Position numbers and translations under genes: made by a program. 64,000 nt of DNA, from the NCBI RefSeq assembly GCF_017377795.1, contig NZ_JAFRDR010000006.1:124001-188000 (forward strand), in the 5' to 3' direction. Positions 1 to 8,378 of the stretch are shown here, piece by piece; within the stretch, counting starts at the first letter, position 1; each line of letters begins with the position of its first letter. The notes under the pieces are model-generated. The model worked only from the letters and a program-made list of their open reading frames with translations, ran no database searches and had not been told where the DNA came from. This DNA is from Williamsia soli. Lineage in GTDB: Bacteria; Actinomycetota; Actinomycetes; Mycobacteriales; Mycobacteriaceae.

Positions 1-288
1 GACTTCGAGTTCGCCGGCGAGGTACTGACGCGCGAACTCCTTGTTCTCACCGACGTACGAGGCGGTGACGCGGCGGATACGGCCCAGCGACAGCAAGATG
101 CCGAGACCGTGGTCGTCGACGCCGCAGTTGTTGGAGAACACCTCGAGGTCGCTCGCCCCGGCGTCGGCGATGGCGCCGATCAGGGCATCAGGAATGCCGC
201 ACAATCCGAACCCGCCGACCGCCAGAGTCGCGGCGTCCCGGATGTCCGCGACCGCTTCGGCCGCCGAACCCACAACTTTCGATGCCAT
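1..288 (-). CDS. 3-oxoacid CoA-transferase subunit A (partial, 3' end outside window)
   Basis: Reverse-strand reading from ATG at 288 is open to the window edge (96 codons). It begins [13 protein letters not shown] and carries [14 protein letters not shown] near residues 24-37, the glycine-rich CoA-binding stretch typical of the alpha subunit of succinyl-CoA:3-ketoacid or 3-oxoadipate CoA-transferases, followed by FSNNCG and YVGENKEF, also family-typical. Known members transfer CoA from succinyl-CoA to acetoacetate or 3-oxoadipate. The beta subunit would be expected immediately past the left edge. It is divergent from an IclR-family regulator, which in this family often controls such catabolic genes. 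Whether the substrate is acetoacetate or 3-oxoadipate cannot be decided from this fragment. Confidence 0.88.
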   Translation of the reverse strand, partial: MASKVVGSAAEAVADIRDAATLAVGGFGLCGIPDALIGAIADAGASDLEVFSNNCGVDDHGLGILLSLGRIRRVTASYVGENKEFARQYLAGELEV

Positions 289-421
289 CAATGCTCCCAC
301 TTGTTCACTGGACAGACGATCTGCGCTATGGGCCCAGTGAAGGTTTCCGCAGCTCGCAGATCAAGTATTTGGGGCCAAGACGAGTCCAATTGATCGCAGT
401 GTGAACGCTCGAGGCTGTTGC

Positions 422-436
422 GTTCACTGAGTGAAC
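422..436. promoter_or_regulatory. Candidate IclR operator palindrome
   Basis: GTTCACTGAGTGAAC is a perfect 7-1-7 palindrome 16 bp before the IclR start codon, inside the divergent promoter region shared with the CoA-transferase gene. A further half-like GTTCACTG lies at 303-310. The position suits autoregulation plus control of the divergent gene; binding is inferred. Confidence 0.5.
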
Positions 437-452
437 ACGCGAGACTTGGTGC

Positions 453-1217
453 ATGGCTGATCTGGACAACCCAAGCGTGGTGGCGCGTGTCGGTTCCCTG
501 CTGCGAGCCGTCGGTGCCGCCGAACCCGCCGGTGCATCGACCACAAACTTGGCCAAGGCCGCCGGTATCGCTCGTCCGACCGCCCATCGTCTGCTGACCT
601 CGCTGTCGGGTGAAGGCCTGATCGATCGGGACATGAAGACCGGACGCTGGGCGCTCGGACCGGAGTTGTACCTGCTCGGCGCGAGCGCCGCGAATCGCTA
701 CGACATCACCGGCCAGGCCCGCGACATCCTCGACGGTCTCGCACGTGACACCGGAGAAAGCGCGTTCCTTTCCGCACGCCGCGGCGACGAAACCGTTTGT
801 GTGCTGAGTCAAGAAGGTAGCTTCCCGCTGCGTTCGCACGTCCTGCACGAGGGCATCCGTTTTCCGCTGGGGGTCGCTTCCGCAGGCTTGGTGATCCTCG
901 CCCATCTGCCCGCTCGGGACGTTGACGGCTTCTTCTCGCGGACCGCACTCGAAAGCACCTGGGGTGAGATGCATTCGGAGTCATCGATCCGGCGGCGGAT
1001 AGCGGCGACGCTGCAGAGTGGATACGCCGTCAACCCGGGGCTGCTCGTCGAGGGAAGTTACGGTATCGGGTCGGCCGTGTTCGACCGATCAGGCCGTCCG
1101 GCCTGGGCGCTGAGCCTGACCGGGGTGCAGACGCGGTTCCGGCCGGAGCGGCTACCGACGTTGGGTGCAACGCTTTTGGATGCGGCACACCTGTTGTCGA
1201 CGCGGCTTCGGCTCTAG
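453..1217 (+). CDS. IclR family transcriptional regulator
   Basis: 254 residues, the usual IclR length. The N-terminal winged helix-turn-helix covers about residues 12-70 (TNLAKAAGIARPTAHRLL, then a wing ending GRWALG), and the C-terminal effector-binding domain follows (SAFLSARRGDETVCV; HEGIRFPLGVASAG; VEGSYGIGSAVFD). IclR proteins bind small carboxylic acids or aromatics and repress or activate adjacent catabolic operons. ATG at 453 starts 16 bp after a palindrome that is a candidate operator. The divergent CoA-transferase is the likely target. The effector is unknown. Confidence 0.9.
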   Translation: MADLDNPSVVARVGSLLRAVGAAEPAGASTTNLAKAAGIARPTAHRLLTSLSGEGLIDRDMKTGRWALGPELYLLGASAANRYDITGQARDILDGLARDTGESAFLSARRGDETVCVLSQEGSFPLRSHVLHEGIRFPLGVASAGLVILAHLPARDVDGFFSRTALESTWGEMHSESSIRRRIAATLQSGYAVNPGLLVEGSYGIGSAVFDRSGRPAWALSLTGVQTRFRPERLPTLGATLLDAAHLLSTRLRL

Positions 1218-1247
1218 TGTGTCCGACTGCGAGTGTGTCCGATTGCG
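1216..1247 (+). repeat. 16-bp tandem duplication after the IclR gene
   Basis: AGTGTGTCCGACTGCG at 1216-1231 is followed directly by AGTGTGTCCGATTGCG at 1232-1247 (one mismatch). It begins within the IclR stop codon. Probably a small slippage duplication; no function is inferred. Confidence 0.6.
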
Positions 1248-1393
1248 TAGCGCTCGAACCTGTTCAATTCAGGAATGATTTCCCGTACAGTTATCAGGTA
1301 AGTCGATGCGATTGCCGCGGCAGTGGTATTGACCAGGTATTCGGGTTCAGCCCCAACAGGTCGGATGCTACTCACAATCGAGCACTGTGACAC

Positions 1394-2047
1394 CTAGCGC
1401 AGAAATGGCGTCCGAGCGGTGAGCGGCGCTGCGCCCGGTCCGGCCAGCGCTTCTTCTGACACCACCCGCCCCGACACCGCGAGCAGCAGATCGATGGCCC
1501 GGCCGCGCACCGCCAGGCCATCTTCGGGCCCCATTGCCAGCTCGGTGTCGGTCGTGATCAGTCGCAACCCTTCGATGCGCTCTCGTCCGCCGCCGAACCG
1601 AACCGAGGTTCTGGACTGATAGTCCAGCGCGTCGATGACGGAAGCAGTGGGATAGTTCGACTTGATCTGCAACGGGCGACGGATGTCTTCCCCGTGGACG
1701 AACGCCTCGACCAGTCGCGTGGCCGGGTTCGCGGGCGGCGTGCGCGTCGATGTGACCACCGCACGCATCGCTTCCAGGGTGTCGCGGGGGTTGTCGCATC
1801 TGGTCTTGGAGATCCCGGAGGCGTTGTCGTCGTCGAAATCGAAACGCGCCACGATCATTCGCCGGACGAAGCTGAGTCTGGAGGTCCCCGCGGAGTCGAT
1901 CAGGTGTGCCACGACGTCGTGCACATCCCAACCCGGGCACAGTGACGGCGTCGCCCACGAGCGGTCGGCCAGTTGACCCAGGTCTTCGACGAGCCGCGCT
2001 CGTTCAGCGTGAACGACCGGCCACACGTCGGACAATGCGATTCCCAT
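1394..2047 (-). CDS. Maleylpyruvate isomerase/DinB-like family protein (mycothiol-dependent type)
   Basis: 217 residues. The N-terminal four-helix DinB-like part contains LCPGWDVHDVVAHLIDS near residues 36-52, matching the family of mycothiol-dependent maleylpyruvate isomerases and their relatives (histidine metal ligands HDVVAHL, and later AFVHGEDIRRP). The C-terminal half (LRLITTDTELAMG; GRAIDLLLAVSGR) is the small sterol-carrier-like domain common in actinobacterial members. The exact substrate cannot be predicted; many paralogues have thiol-transfer or isomerase roles. It is divergent from the mycosporine-like operon and separated by about 270 bp, so a functional link is possible but unproven. 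Confidence 0.75.
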   Translation of the reverse strand: MGIALSDVWPVVHAERARLVEDLGQLADRSWATPSLCPGWDVHDVVAHLIDSAGTSRLSFVRRMIVARFDFDDDNASGISKTRCDNPRDTLEAMRAVVTSTRTPPANPATRLVEAFVHGEDIRRPLQIKSNYPTASVIDALDYQSRTSVRFGGGRERIEGLRLITTDTELAMGPEDGLAVRGRAIDLLLAVSGRVVSEEALAGPGAAPLTARTPFLR

Positions 2048-2202
2048 GCTCTGTTGGACCGGGGCCGGACGAAGAACTCATCGCGGCCCCATGTCCGCGG
2101 CCGTTCGGTTCTTGCTGAACCGTTGCCCGGTCACGTCGTAGAGATGGTGCAGGGGGCTGGCGCGAGGGAGTGAGTAGCTCGCGCCCCGAGTAGCCGTTAC
2201 CA

Positions 2203-2231
2203 TTTCGTGACTTTTCGTGACCTTTTCGTGA
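2203..2231. promoter_or_regulatory. Three phased TTTCGTGA direct repeats upstream of the mycosporine-like operon
   Basis: TTTCGTGA occurs at 2203-2210, 2213-2220 and 2224-2231, i.e. with 10 and 11 bp periods, putting the copies on one helix face. They lie about 90 bp before the first gene. This arrangement resembles direct-repeat sites of OmpR/SARP-type activators (PhoP and SARP boxes also repeat every ~11 bp). Activator identity is unknown. Confidence 0.55.
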
Positions 2232-2321
2232 TGTTCGGTGAGTCCTTGCCGACACCTGGTCTGTTCACACTCGAAGGGGTCGAGCAATGGCATTGGACAT
2301 CAACGGATTCCAGGAAGGAAC

Positions 2322-2993
2322 ATGATGGCTGCCATCTTGTTTGGATCAATCAGTACTCTCGCGGACACCTCCGAAATTCAGCGCCGTGCGTTCAACGAAG
2401 CCTTTGAAGCTCACGGATTGAACTGGAAGTGGGGTCGAGACGACTACATCTCCATGCTATCGAGTAACGGTGGCGCGCAACGCATTGCCGACTACGCCGA
2501 GTCTCGCGGCGAGACCGTTGATGCGGCTGCAGTGCACGCGACCAAATCGTCGATTTTCCAGGAACTGGTGGCGATGCTGGGTATCGAGCCTCGCGCCGGC
2601 GTCCTTGACGCGGTTGCGGCTGCGAAGACCCACAACGTCAAACTCGGCCTGGTCACGACGACATCACCCGAGAACGTCACCGCGTTGCTCGCCGGACTTC
2701 CGGACGTTTCTCGCGAAACCTTCGACGTGGTCGTCGATTCGGCCACTGTGGACACGGGGAAGCCTGACCCGGCGTCGTACAAGTACGCGTTGGATCAACT
2801 CGGGGAAGACGCGGGCTCGTGCGTCGCGATCGAAGACAATGTCGGCGGCGTGCACGCGGCCACCGCCGCCTCGGTGATCTGCGTGGCGTTCCCGAACCAG
2901 AACACCGTGAGTGGCGACTTTTCTGAAGCCGTCGAGGTAGTCGGTGAGCTCGATGCAGATCGTCTGCGCGCCTTGACCGGCAACGACCACTAG
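2322..2993 (+). CDS. Degenerate HAD-superfamily protein (CbbY-like fold, catalytic Asp pair missing)
   Basis: 223 residues from ATG 2322, chosen because AGGAAGGA at 2311-2318 is well placed and the family similarity begins there. The fold is HAD subfamily I (CbbY/beta-phosphoglucomutase-like): alpha-helical cap ([13 protein letters not shown]), motif II threonine region (LVTTTSPEN), motif III lysine (DTGKPDP) and motif IV acidic IEDNVGG are all present. However motif I, normally DxDGT, reads FGSISTL: the nucleophile Asp is Gly8 and the acid/base Asp is Ile10. Phosphatase activity by the normal mechanism is therefore unlikely; a binding, scaffold or regulatory role for a sugar-phosphate substrate is possible. 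It is the first gene of the operon, 28 bp before the sedoheptulose-7-phosphate cyclase. Confidence 0.8.
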   Translation: MMAAILFGSISTLADTSEIQRRAFNEAFEAHGLNWKWGRDDYISMLSSNGGAQRIADYAESRGETVDAAAVHATKSSIFQELVAMLGIEPRAGVLDAVAAAKTHNVKLGLVTTTSPENVTALLAGLPDVSRETFDVVVDSATVDTGKPDPASYKYALDQLGEDAGSCVAIEDNVGGVHAATAASVICVAFPNQNTVSGDFSEAVEVVGELDADRLRALTGNDH

Positions 2994-3021
2994 CGCTCAA
3001 CGGCAGTCAGAGAGGATTCAG

Positions 3022-4248
3022 ATGAGCGACATCCAAGCCCGTGTCACCGCTACCGAACGTGCATTCCACGTGGAAGGCTACGAGAAGATCGAGTACGACC
3101 TGTTATACGTCGACGGCGTCTTCGCCATCGACCAGCCACATCTGGCCGACACCTATCGCGGCTACGGCCGTTGCCTGATGGTGATCGATGAGAGCGTATA
3201 CGCGCTTTACGGAACGCAGATCCATCGTTACTTCGACCACCACGACCTGCAGCTCACGGTTGTTCCCGTCGGCATTGCCGAAACTGCGAAATCGCTGGGC
3301 ACCTACGAGGACATCGTCGGCGAATTCGACGCATTCGGCCTCGTCCGGACCGAACCCGTCCTGGTGGTCGGCGGCGGTCTGACAACCGATGTGGCCGGTT
3401 TTGCGTGCGCCAGCTATCGACGGAATACACCGTACATTCGCATACCGACCACCTTGATCGGACTGATCGACGCGAGTGTGTCGATCAAGGTGGCGGTCAA
3501 TCACGGCAAGCACAAGAATCGGCTGGGCGCCTACCATGCCTCTGAAAAAGTGTTGCTGGACTTCGCGTTTCTCCGAACCCTGCCTGCCGACCAGGTACGA
3601 AACGGTATGGCCGAGCTCATCAAGATCGCGACCGTCGGTAACTCCGCCATCTTCGACATGCTCGACGAGTTCGGCCCCGAACTCCTGCGCACCCGATTCG
3701 GACATCTGGACGGAACTGCAGAATTGCGCGCGGTGGCCGACAGGCTGACATATCAGGCCATCGAGACCATGCTCGAACTCGAAGCGCCCAATCTCCATGA
3801 GCTGATGCTCGACCGGGTCATCGCGTTCGGGCACACGTGGAGTCCCACACTCGAACTCTCACCTCCGGAGCCGTTCTTCCATGGTCACGCGATCAACATC
3901 GACATGGCGCTGTCGACAACGCTCGCCGAGAAGCGCGGGCTCATCTCCGTCGACGACCGAGACCGCATCCTCGGAGTGATGAACCGCCTGGGCCTCGCCC
4001 TCGACAGCGACCATCTGACCCCCGAATTGCTCTCTGAGGCAACGCAGTCCATTCTCAGGACGCGAGATGGACTGTTGCGGGCGGCGGTCCCCAACCCGAT
4101 CGGGCACTGCACGTTCCTCAACGACGTCACCGTCGACGAGCTCGCCGACACACTCACCGTGCACAAGAAGATCTGTCTCGACTTCGAGCGCGAGGGTGCA
4201 GGGGTCGACATGTTCACCTCGGCCCCGATGGCCTCCGTCGATGGCTGA
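3022..4248 (+). CDS. mysA: Desmethyl-4-deoxygadusol synthase (sedoheptulose 7-phosphate cyclase)
   Basis: 408 residues, dehydroquinate-synthase-like fold. NAD site [13 protein letters not shown] (about 115-127) and metal ligands Glu198 (MAELIK), His271 (GHTWSP) and His287 (FHGHA) are intact. Sugar-phosphate cyclases are separated by substrate-pocket residues; as I recall them, DDGS has Glu254, Ala268 and Thr347 where 2-epi-5-epi-valiolone synthase has Leu, Asp and His. This protein has Glu254 (LELEAPN), Ala268 (VIAFGH) and Thr347 (RTRDG), all DDGS-type. The product would be desmethyl-4-deoxygadusol from sedoheptulose 7-phosphate. AGAGAGG precedes the ATG. It overlaps the methyltransferase start by 8 bases, so the two are co-translated. 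The neighbours complete a mycosporine pathway. Confidence 0.9.
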   Translation: MSDIQARVTATERAFHVEGYEKIEYDLLYVDGVFAIDQPHLADTYRGYGRCLMVIDESVYALYGTQIHRYFDHHDLQLTVVPVGIAETAKSLGTYEDIVGEFDAFGLVRTEPVLVVGGGLTTDVAGFACASYRRNTPYIRIPTTLIGLIDASVSIKVAVNHGKHKNRLGAYHASEKVLLDFAFLRTLPADQVRNGMAELIKIATVGNSAIFDMLDEFGPELLRTRFGHLDGTAELRAVADRLTYQAIETMLELEAPNLHELMLDRVIAFGHTWSPTLELSPPEPFFHGHAINIDMALSTTLAEKRGLISVDDRDRILGVMNRLGLALDSDHLTPELLSEATQSILRTRDGLLRAAVPNPIGHCTFLNDVTVDELADTLTVHKKICLDFEREGAGVDMFTSAPMASVDG

Positions 4249-5074
4249 GACGGTGTCGATCCCGTCGCATCCGGTGACGCCGTCGTCAATCCTCGCGGCG
4301 GAGCTGGCCGAACTCGCGGAGTTGGTCGACGCGGCTCCCGAGCTCGATCCCGGGCTCAAGGAGCGGCTACGCCGGGCGCGCGACCTGGCGCGTGGCCTCG
4401 ATCCCTACCTGCAGGAGTGCTCGACACCGGAGTCGCCGGCGCTCGCTGCTCTGGCGGCGCGTACCCGGGCTGAACCATGGGGAGACCGGTCTCTGGTCTC
4501 CGGATCGGGGCCGTTGGAACAGGAGATGCTCTCGGGACATGTGGAAGGCCAGACGCTGAAGTTCCTGGTCCACATGACCCGCGCCCGCCGGGTCCTCGAC
4601 ATCGGGATGTTCACCGGGTACTCGGCGCTGGCCATGGCCGAGGCGCTCCCCGACGATGGCGAGGTGGTTGCGTGTGAGGTCGATCCCTATGTCGCCGACG
4701 TCGCCCGCCAGTGTTTTGCCGAATCACCTGCTGGGGGACGGATTCGGGTGGAGGTGGGTCCGGCCCTGAATACCGTTCTCCGGCTGGATGGTCCGTTCGA
4801 CCTGGTGTTCATCGACGCCGACAAGACCGGGTACCTCGACTACTTCCACTACCTCATCGGTAGTGACCTCCTCGCGCCGCGCGGCGTGATCGCCGTCGAC
4901 AACACGCTCCTACAGGGGGAGCCGTACGCGTTCAACGGTGCTCGATCCACCAACGGGCAGGCGATTGCCGACTTCAACCGGGTCGTCGCCAAGGATGCCA
5001 GGGTGGAGCAGGTATTGCTGCCGTTGCGGGACGGGTTGACTCTCATCCGGCGTACGGGTGTGGACGGGTCATGA
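4241..5074 (+). CDS. mysB: O-methyltransferase of the mycosporine pathway (4-deoxygadusol-forming)
   Basis: 277 residues from ATG 4241, whose first bases overlap the cyclase stop (ATGGCTGA). Class I SAM-dependent methyltransferase of the caffeoyl-CoA/catechol type: SAM motif [18 protein letters not shown], acidic loop ACEVD, and metal/catalytic segment [10 protein letters not shown] followed by [11 protein letters not shown]. In mycosporine pathways MysB methylates desmethyl-4-deoxygadusol to 4-deoxygadusol. A longer upstream reading exists but lies wholly inside the cyclase gene. It is followed by the ATP-grasp gene with an ATGA overlap at 5071-5074. Function is assigned from family plus cluster order. 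Confidence 0.87.
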   Translation: MAETVSIPSHPVTPSSILAAELAELAELVDAAPELDPGLKERLRRARDLARGLDPYLQECSTPESPALAALAARTRAEPWGDRSLVSGSGPLEQEMLSGHVEGQTLKFLVHMTRARRVLDIGMFTGYSALAMAEALPDDGEVVACEVDPYVADVARQCFAESPAGGRIRVEVGPALNTVLRLDGPFDLVFIDADKTGYLDYFHYLIGSDLLAPRGVIAVDNTLLQGEPYAFNGARSTNGQAIADFNRVVAKDARVEQVLLPLRDGLTLIRRTGVDGS

Positions 5075-6372
5075 CAGCAGCGTCGTCGATCAGGACAATC
5101 GGTGCACTGGCGGGACTCCTCGTGACGTTGCCGGTCGATCTCGCGATCACTGCGATCGCCGTGCTCCGTCGCGTGCCACCGCCGGTGGTGGACGAAACGA
5201 GCAGGCGCCGCACGGTGCTCATCACCGGCGGCAAGATGACCAAGTCATTGTCGATCGCCCGCGCCTTTCATCTGGCCGGGCACCGGGTCATCCTGGCGGA
5301 GTCCGCGAAGTATCGATTCACCGGCCACCGGTTCTCGAAGGCCGTCGACAGGTTTCACTGCCTTCCGGAACCGACGTCGCCACACTATGCCGACGCATTG
5401 CTCGACGTGGTCAAGCGCGAAGAGGTCGATGTCTTCGTGCCGGTCTCGAGTCCGGCGTCCAGTGTCTTCGAGGCGGATGCGGGGGAGAACCTCGGCGACT
5501 TCTGTGACGTCGTCCACGGGAACGTGCGTACGGTGCGGATGGTCGACGACAAAGATCACTTCTCGGAGTTCGCGCGGTCGATTGGTGTCCGGGTGCCGGA
5601 CTCGCGGCGCATCACCGACCCGATCCAGATCTCGGAGTTCGACTTTCCGCCGGGCCGCGAGTACATCCTGAAGCGTATTGCCTACAATCCCGTCGGTCGC
5701 ATGGACCTCACGAAACTCTCCCGCGAGACGCCGGAGCGCAATCTGCAGTTCGCTGCGAGCTTGTCGATCTCCGAGGATGATCCGTGGATTCTGCAGGAAT
5801 ATGTTGCAGGCCAAGAATATTGCACGCACGGTACCGCGCGTTCAGGGGATCTGCAGGTGTACGCGTGCTGCGAGTCGTCGGCCTTCCAGGTCAACTACGA
5901 GATGGTGGACAAACCGGAAATCCTCTCGTGGGTACAGAGGTTCGTGGGTCGGCTCGGCGTGAGCGGCCAGTACTCGTTCGACTTCATCGAGGGTGCCGAC
6001 GGGCATGTCTACGCAATCGAGTGCAATCCCCGGACCCACTCGGCCATCACGATGTTCGAAGGCCACCCACAGCTGGCCGCCGCCTATCTCGACGACCGTC
6101 ACCCGATGATCGTTCCGGAGGTGGATTCGCTGCCGACGTATTGGATCTATCACGAGCTCTGGCGGTTGCTGACAGAACCGGGTCGACGCGATCGCATGCG
6201 GGTCATCGGACGGGGACGCGACGCGATCTTCGCAGCATGGGATCCTCTTCCGTATCTACTCGTTCATCACCTCCAGATACCGTCTTTGCTCGTCAAGAGC
6301 CTGGTCACCGGAAAGGTCTGGACGCGTATCGATTTCAACATCGGCAAGCTCGTCGAGCTGGGGGGCGATTGA
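5071..6372 (+). CDS. mysC: ATP-grasp ligase, mycosporine-glycine synthase type
   Basis: 433 residues. A hydrophobic segment lies near the N-terminus (about 10-31), then a Rossmann-like pre-ATP-grasp domain (VLITGGKMTKSLSIARAFHLAGH), then the ATP-grasp fold (REYILKRIAYNPVGR; WILQEYVAGQEYCTHG; YSFDFIEGADGHVYAIECNPR with the metal-binding Glu/Asn). MysC family enzymes activate 4-deoxygadusol with ATP and couple glycine to give mycosporine-glycine. Position third in the DDGS/O-MT/ATP-grasp/ligase order and ATGA overlap with the methyltransferase support this. The hydrophobic N-terminus may be a membrane contact. Confidence 0.87.
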   Translation: MTAASSIRTIGALAGLLVTLPVDLAITAIAVLRRVPPPVVDETSRRRTVLITGGKMTKSLSIARAFHLAGHRVILAESAKYRFTGHRFSKAVDRFHCLPEPTSPHYADALLDVVKREEVDVFVPVSSPASSVFEADAGENLGDFCDVVHGNVRTVRMVDDKDHFSEFARSIGVRVPDSRRITDPIQISEFDFPPGREYILKRIAYNPVGRMDLTKLSRETPERNLQFAASLSISEDDPWILQEYVAGQEYCTHGTARSGDLQVYACCESSAFQVNYEMVDKPEILSWVQRFVGRLGVSGQYSFDFIEGADGHVYAIECNPRTHSAITMFEGHPQLAAAYLDDRHPMIVPEVDSLPTYWIYHELWRLLTEPGRRDRMRVIGRGRDAIFAAWDPLPYLLVHHLQIPSLLVKSLVTGKVWTRIDFNIGKLVELGGD

Positions 6373-7406
6373 TGCAAACGCTGAAGGTTCTCGCGCTGGC
6401 GGGCTCGCCCGTCGACTACTTCCGCGCCGACCTGTCCCGGGTGTACGCAACGGGCTTCGTGGATGCGCTCAGGGGTCTGGACGGTTACCGGGTGGAGGTG
6501 GCCTACGTCTCGCCCGATGGCAGCTGGCGGTTCCTGAGTGGGCTGACCGAGGACGAGATCGCTGCAGCGCAGCCGATCTCTCTGTCGGACGCCGTTGGCT
6601 ACATCCAGGCGCGCCGGTATGACGTGATCGTTCCTGAGATGTTCTGTCTCCCGGGTATGACGGCGTACCGGTCTCTGTTCGACGTGATCGGCGTCCCGTA
6701 CCTGGGTAACCGCGCCGATGTCATGGCGCTGACGGCCGACAAGCAGTTGACCCGCACTGTAGTCGCCGCTGCGGGAGTCGCGGTCCCCGCCGGTGAGGTG
6801 GTCAGGGCCGGTGAGAAGTACACCGGAGAATTGCCCGTGGTCGTCAAACCCGCGGACTCCGACAATTCCATGGGTGTGGCTCTGGTACGAGAAGACCCGG
6901 ACATGGACCTCGCGATCGACGATGCGCTGCTGTACTCGGATTCGGCGCTCGTCGAAACCTACGTACCGTTGGGCCGAGAGGTACGGTGCGGCATCATCGT
7001 TCGCGACGGCGAGTTGGTGTGCCTGCCGCTCGAAGAGTATGCAGTCGATGAGCAGGATCACCCCATCCGCGCTCGCGCCGACAAGCTGGACCGGACAGCG
7101 GACGGTCAGCTGTATCTGGTGGCGAAGGAGTCCACCAAGGCGTGGATCGTCGACGTGGACGACCCGGTGACCGAGGCGGTGTGGGCCGCTGCTCGACGCG
7201 CTCACGTCGCTCTCGGTTGCAGGCATTACAGTCTGTTCGATTTTCGGATCGATCCGGCAGGCGTGCCCTGGTTCCTCGAGGCCGGACTGTACTGCTCGTA
7301 TTCACCGAGCAGCGTGATTGCTGTGATGGCCTCCGCCGCAGGTGTCACCGTCGATGAGTTGTTCGCGATCGGCCTGCGGGAGATCGCACAGGAGAAGGCT
7401 CGCTGA
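6372..7406 (+). CDS. mysD: D-Ala-D-Ala ligase-like ATP-grasp enzyme (second amino acid of a mycosporine)
   Basis: 344 residues from ATG 6372, overlapping the upstream stop (TGATG). ATP-grasp domains: N-terminal flavodoxin-like lobe (LALAGSPVDYF; YDVIVPEMFCLPG), central lobe (LPVVVKPADSDNSMGVALV; ALVETYVPLGREVRCGIIV) and C-terminal catalytic segment (SLFDFRIDPAGVPWFLEAGLY). In mycosporine clusters MysD condenses a second amino acid (serine in shinorine, threonine in porphyra-334, others) onto mycosporine-glycine, making the imino-cyclohexene chromophore. Amino-acid choice cannot be read from sequence. It is the alternative to the NRPS-like MysE, which is absent. It overlaps the dioxygenase start at 7406. 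Confidence 0.87.
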   Translation: MQTLKVLALAGSPVDYFRADLSRVYATGFVDALRGLDGYRVEVAYVSPDGSWRFLSGLTEDEIAAAQPISLSDAVGYIQARRYDVIVPEMFCLPGMTAYRSLFDVIGVPYLGNRADVMALTADKQLTRTVVAAAGVAVPAGEVVRAGEKYTGELPVVVKPADSDNSMGVALVREDPDMDLAIDDALLYSDSALVETYVPLGREVRCGIIVRDGELVCLPLEEYAVDEQDHPIRARADKLDRTADGQLYLVAKESTKAWIVDVDDPVTEAVWAAARRAHVALGCRHYSLFDFRIDPAGVPWFLEAGLYCSYSPSSVIAVMASAAGVTVDELFAIGLREIAQEKAR

Positions 7407-8167
7407 TGAGGTATCAGGTCGTCGATCCGATCGGTGCCCGCGTGACCGACCTGTCCTTGGACGAGGTGGGCCCCGCTGAGGTGGACCGACTCGAGAACCT
7501 CCTGGCCGAGTTCGGCGTGGTGGTCATACCTGACCAGAACGTCGACGACAGCGGATTTCTCGCGTTTCTGGAACGGTTCGGCGAGCTGATGTTCACTTCG
7601 GGCGAGTTGCCGCTCGCCGGCTACCCTGACCTCAACGTCATCAGCAACGTCGGCCGGACGACACCGCCGAAGTCCACCTTTCACGTCGACACGACGTACG
7701 TGTCGCAGCCGCCCCGGTACACCGCGTTGCGTGCGGTGCACGTGCCCACAGAGGGCGGCCACACCCAGTTCAGCAACCAGTACGCGGCGTACGACACGCT
7801 TCCGGATGAGATTCGCGACGACCTGGCCGGTCGCGTAGTGACCCATGTTGTCACCGGGGTGGATCCGGGCGCTGACGCGGAAACGTCCGCTGCCCATCCG
7901 ATCTTCCTGGACCACCCGTTGTCGGGAAGGACCGCGCTCTACTTGTCGGCAGCGGCGAGGTGTGCGGCGATGAGCGGCAAGACGTCGGAAGAGACAGCGG
8001 AGATCATTGCCTACCTCATTGCCCACTCGACCCGCGAGGACAACGTCTTTCGGCACGCCTGGTCCGCCGGTGACGTGGTGATGTGGGACAACCGGGTTGT
8101 CATGCACCGCGCCGACCACAGCGGTGTGGTCGGCGACCGTGTGATGCATCGGGGAATGGTCCGTTGA
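7406..8167 (+). CDS. TauD/TfdA-family Fe(II)/2-oxoglutarate dioxygenase, putative mycosporine tailoring enzyme
   Basis: 253 residues; ATG 7406 overlaps the ligase stop (TGATG). The 2-His-1-carboxylate triad is visible: His93 and Asp95 in FHVDTTY and distal His234 in WDNRVVMHRAD, with Arg245 or Arg249 near the C-terminus available for 2-oxoglutarate. The body is typical TauD (EFGVVVIPDQ; LRAVHVPTEGGHTQFSN). As the last gene of the mycosporine-like operon it probably hydroxylates or oxidatively trims the final product. Known palythine-forming MysH enzymes are, to my knowledge, phytanoyl-CoA-dioxygenase-like Fe/2OG enzymes, a different branch, so this may be a distinct tailoring step. The reaction is inferred from context only. 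Confidence 0.82.
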   Translation: MRYQVVDPIGARVTDLSLDEVGPAEVDRLENLLAEFGVVVIPDQNVDDSGFLAFLERFGELMFTSGELPLAGYPDLNVISNVGRTTPPKSTFHVDTTYVSQPPRYTALRAVHVPTEGGHTQFSNQYAAYDTLPDEIRDDLAGRVVTHVVTGVDPGADAETSAAHPIFLDHPLSGRTALYLSAAARCAAMSGKTSEETAEIIAYLIAHSTREDNVFRHAWSAGDVVMWDNRVVMHRADHSGVVGDRVMHRGMVR

Positions 8168-8335
8168 CGTTCTCCCATCCACCGACCGTGCCGAAACTCG
8201 CGCCGACCGTGTCCTTTTGGTCGTCGAGCGTGCCCTTGTCGCTCGAATCCGACGATGTCAGAACCCTTTGATATTCTAGTTGCGGGCAGCGTCAAGTATG
8301 TCGAAAGACGTTGCAGCACAGAAGAAAGAGTCTTG

Positions 8336-8351
8336 TCGAACACTTGTGCTA
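8336..8351. promoter_or_regulatory. Degenerate LexA (SOS)-like box before DUF222 remnant
   Basis: TCGAACACTTGTGCTA resembles the actinobacterial SOS box TCGAAC-N4-GTTCGA; the left half is perfect, the right half decayed. Such boxes are known upstream of 13E12/DUF222 genes, which fits the relic that starts 28 bp downstream. Confidence 0.4.
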
Positions 8352-8378
8352 GCCCGAAATCCGCGGTACATTCATTTC

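Noticed and set aside
3022-4248. Interpretation as a valiolone synthase for an aminocyclitol antibiotic
   Set aside because: Pocket residues Glu254, Ala268 and Thr347 and the neighbouring genes fit the gadusol/mycosporine branch; no aminotransferase or glycosyltransferase genes are near.
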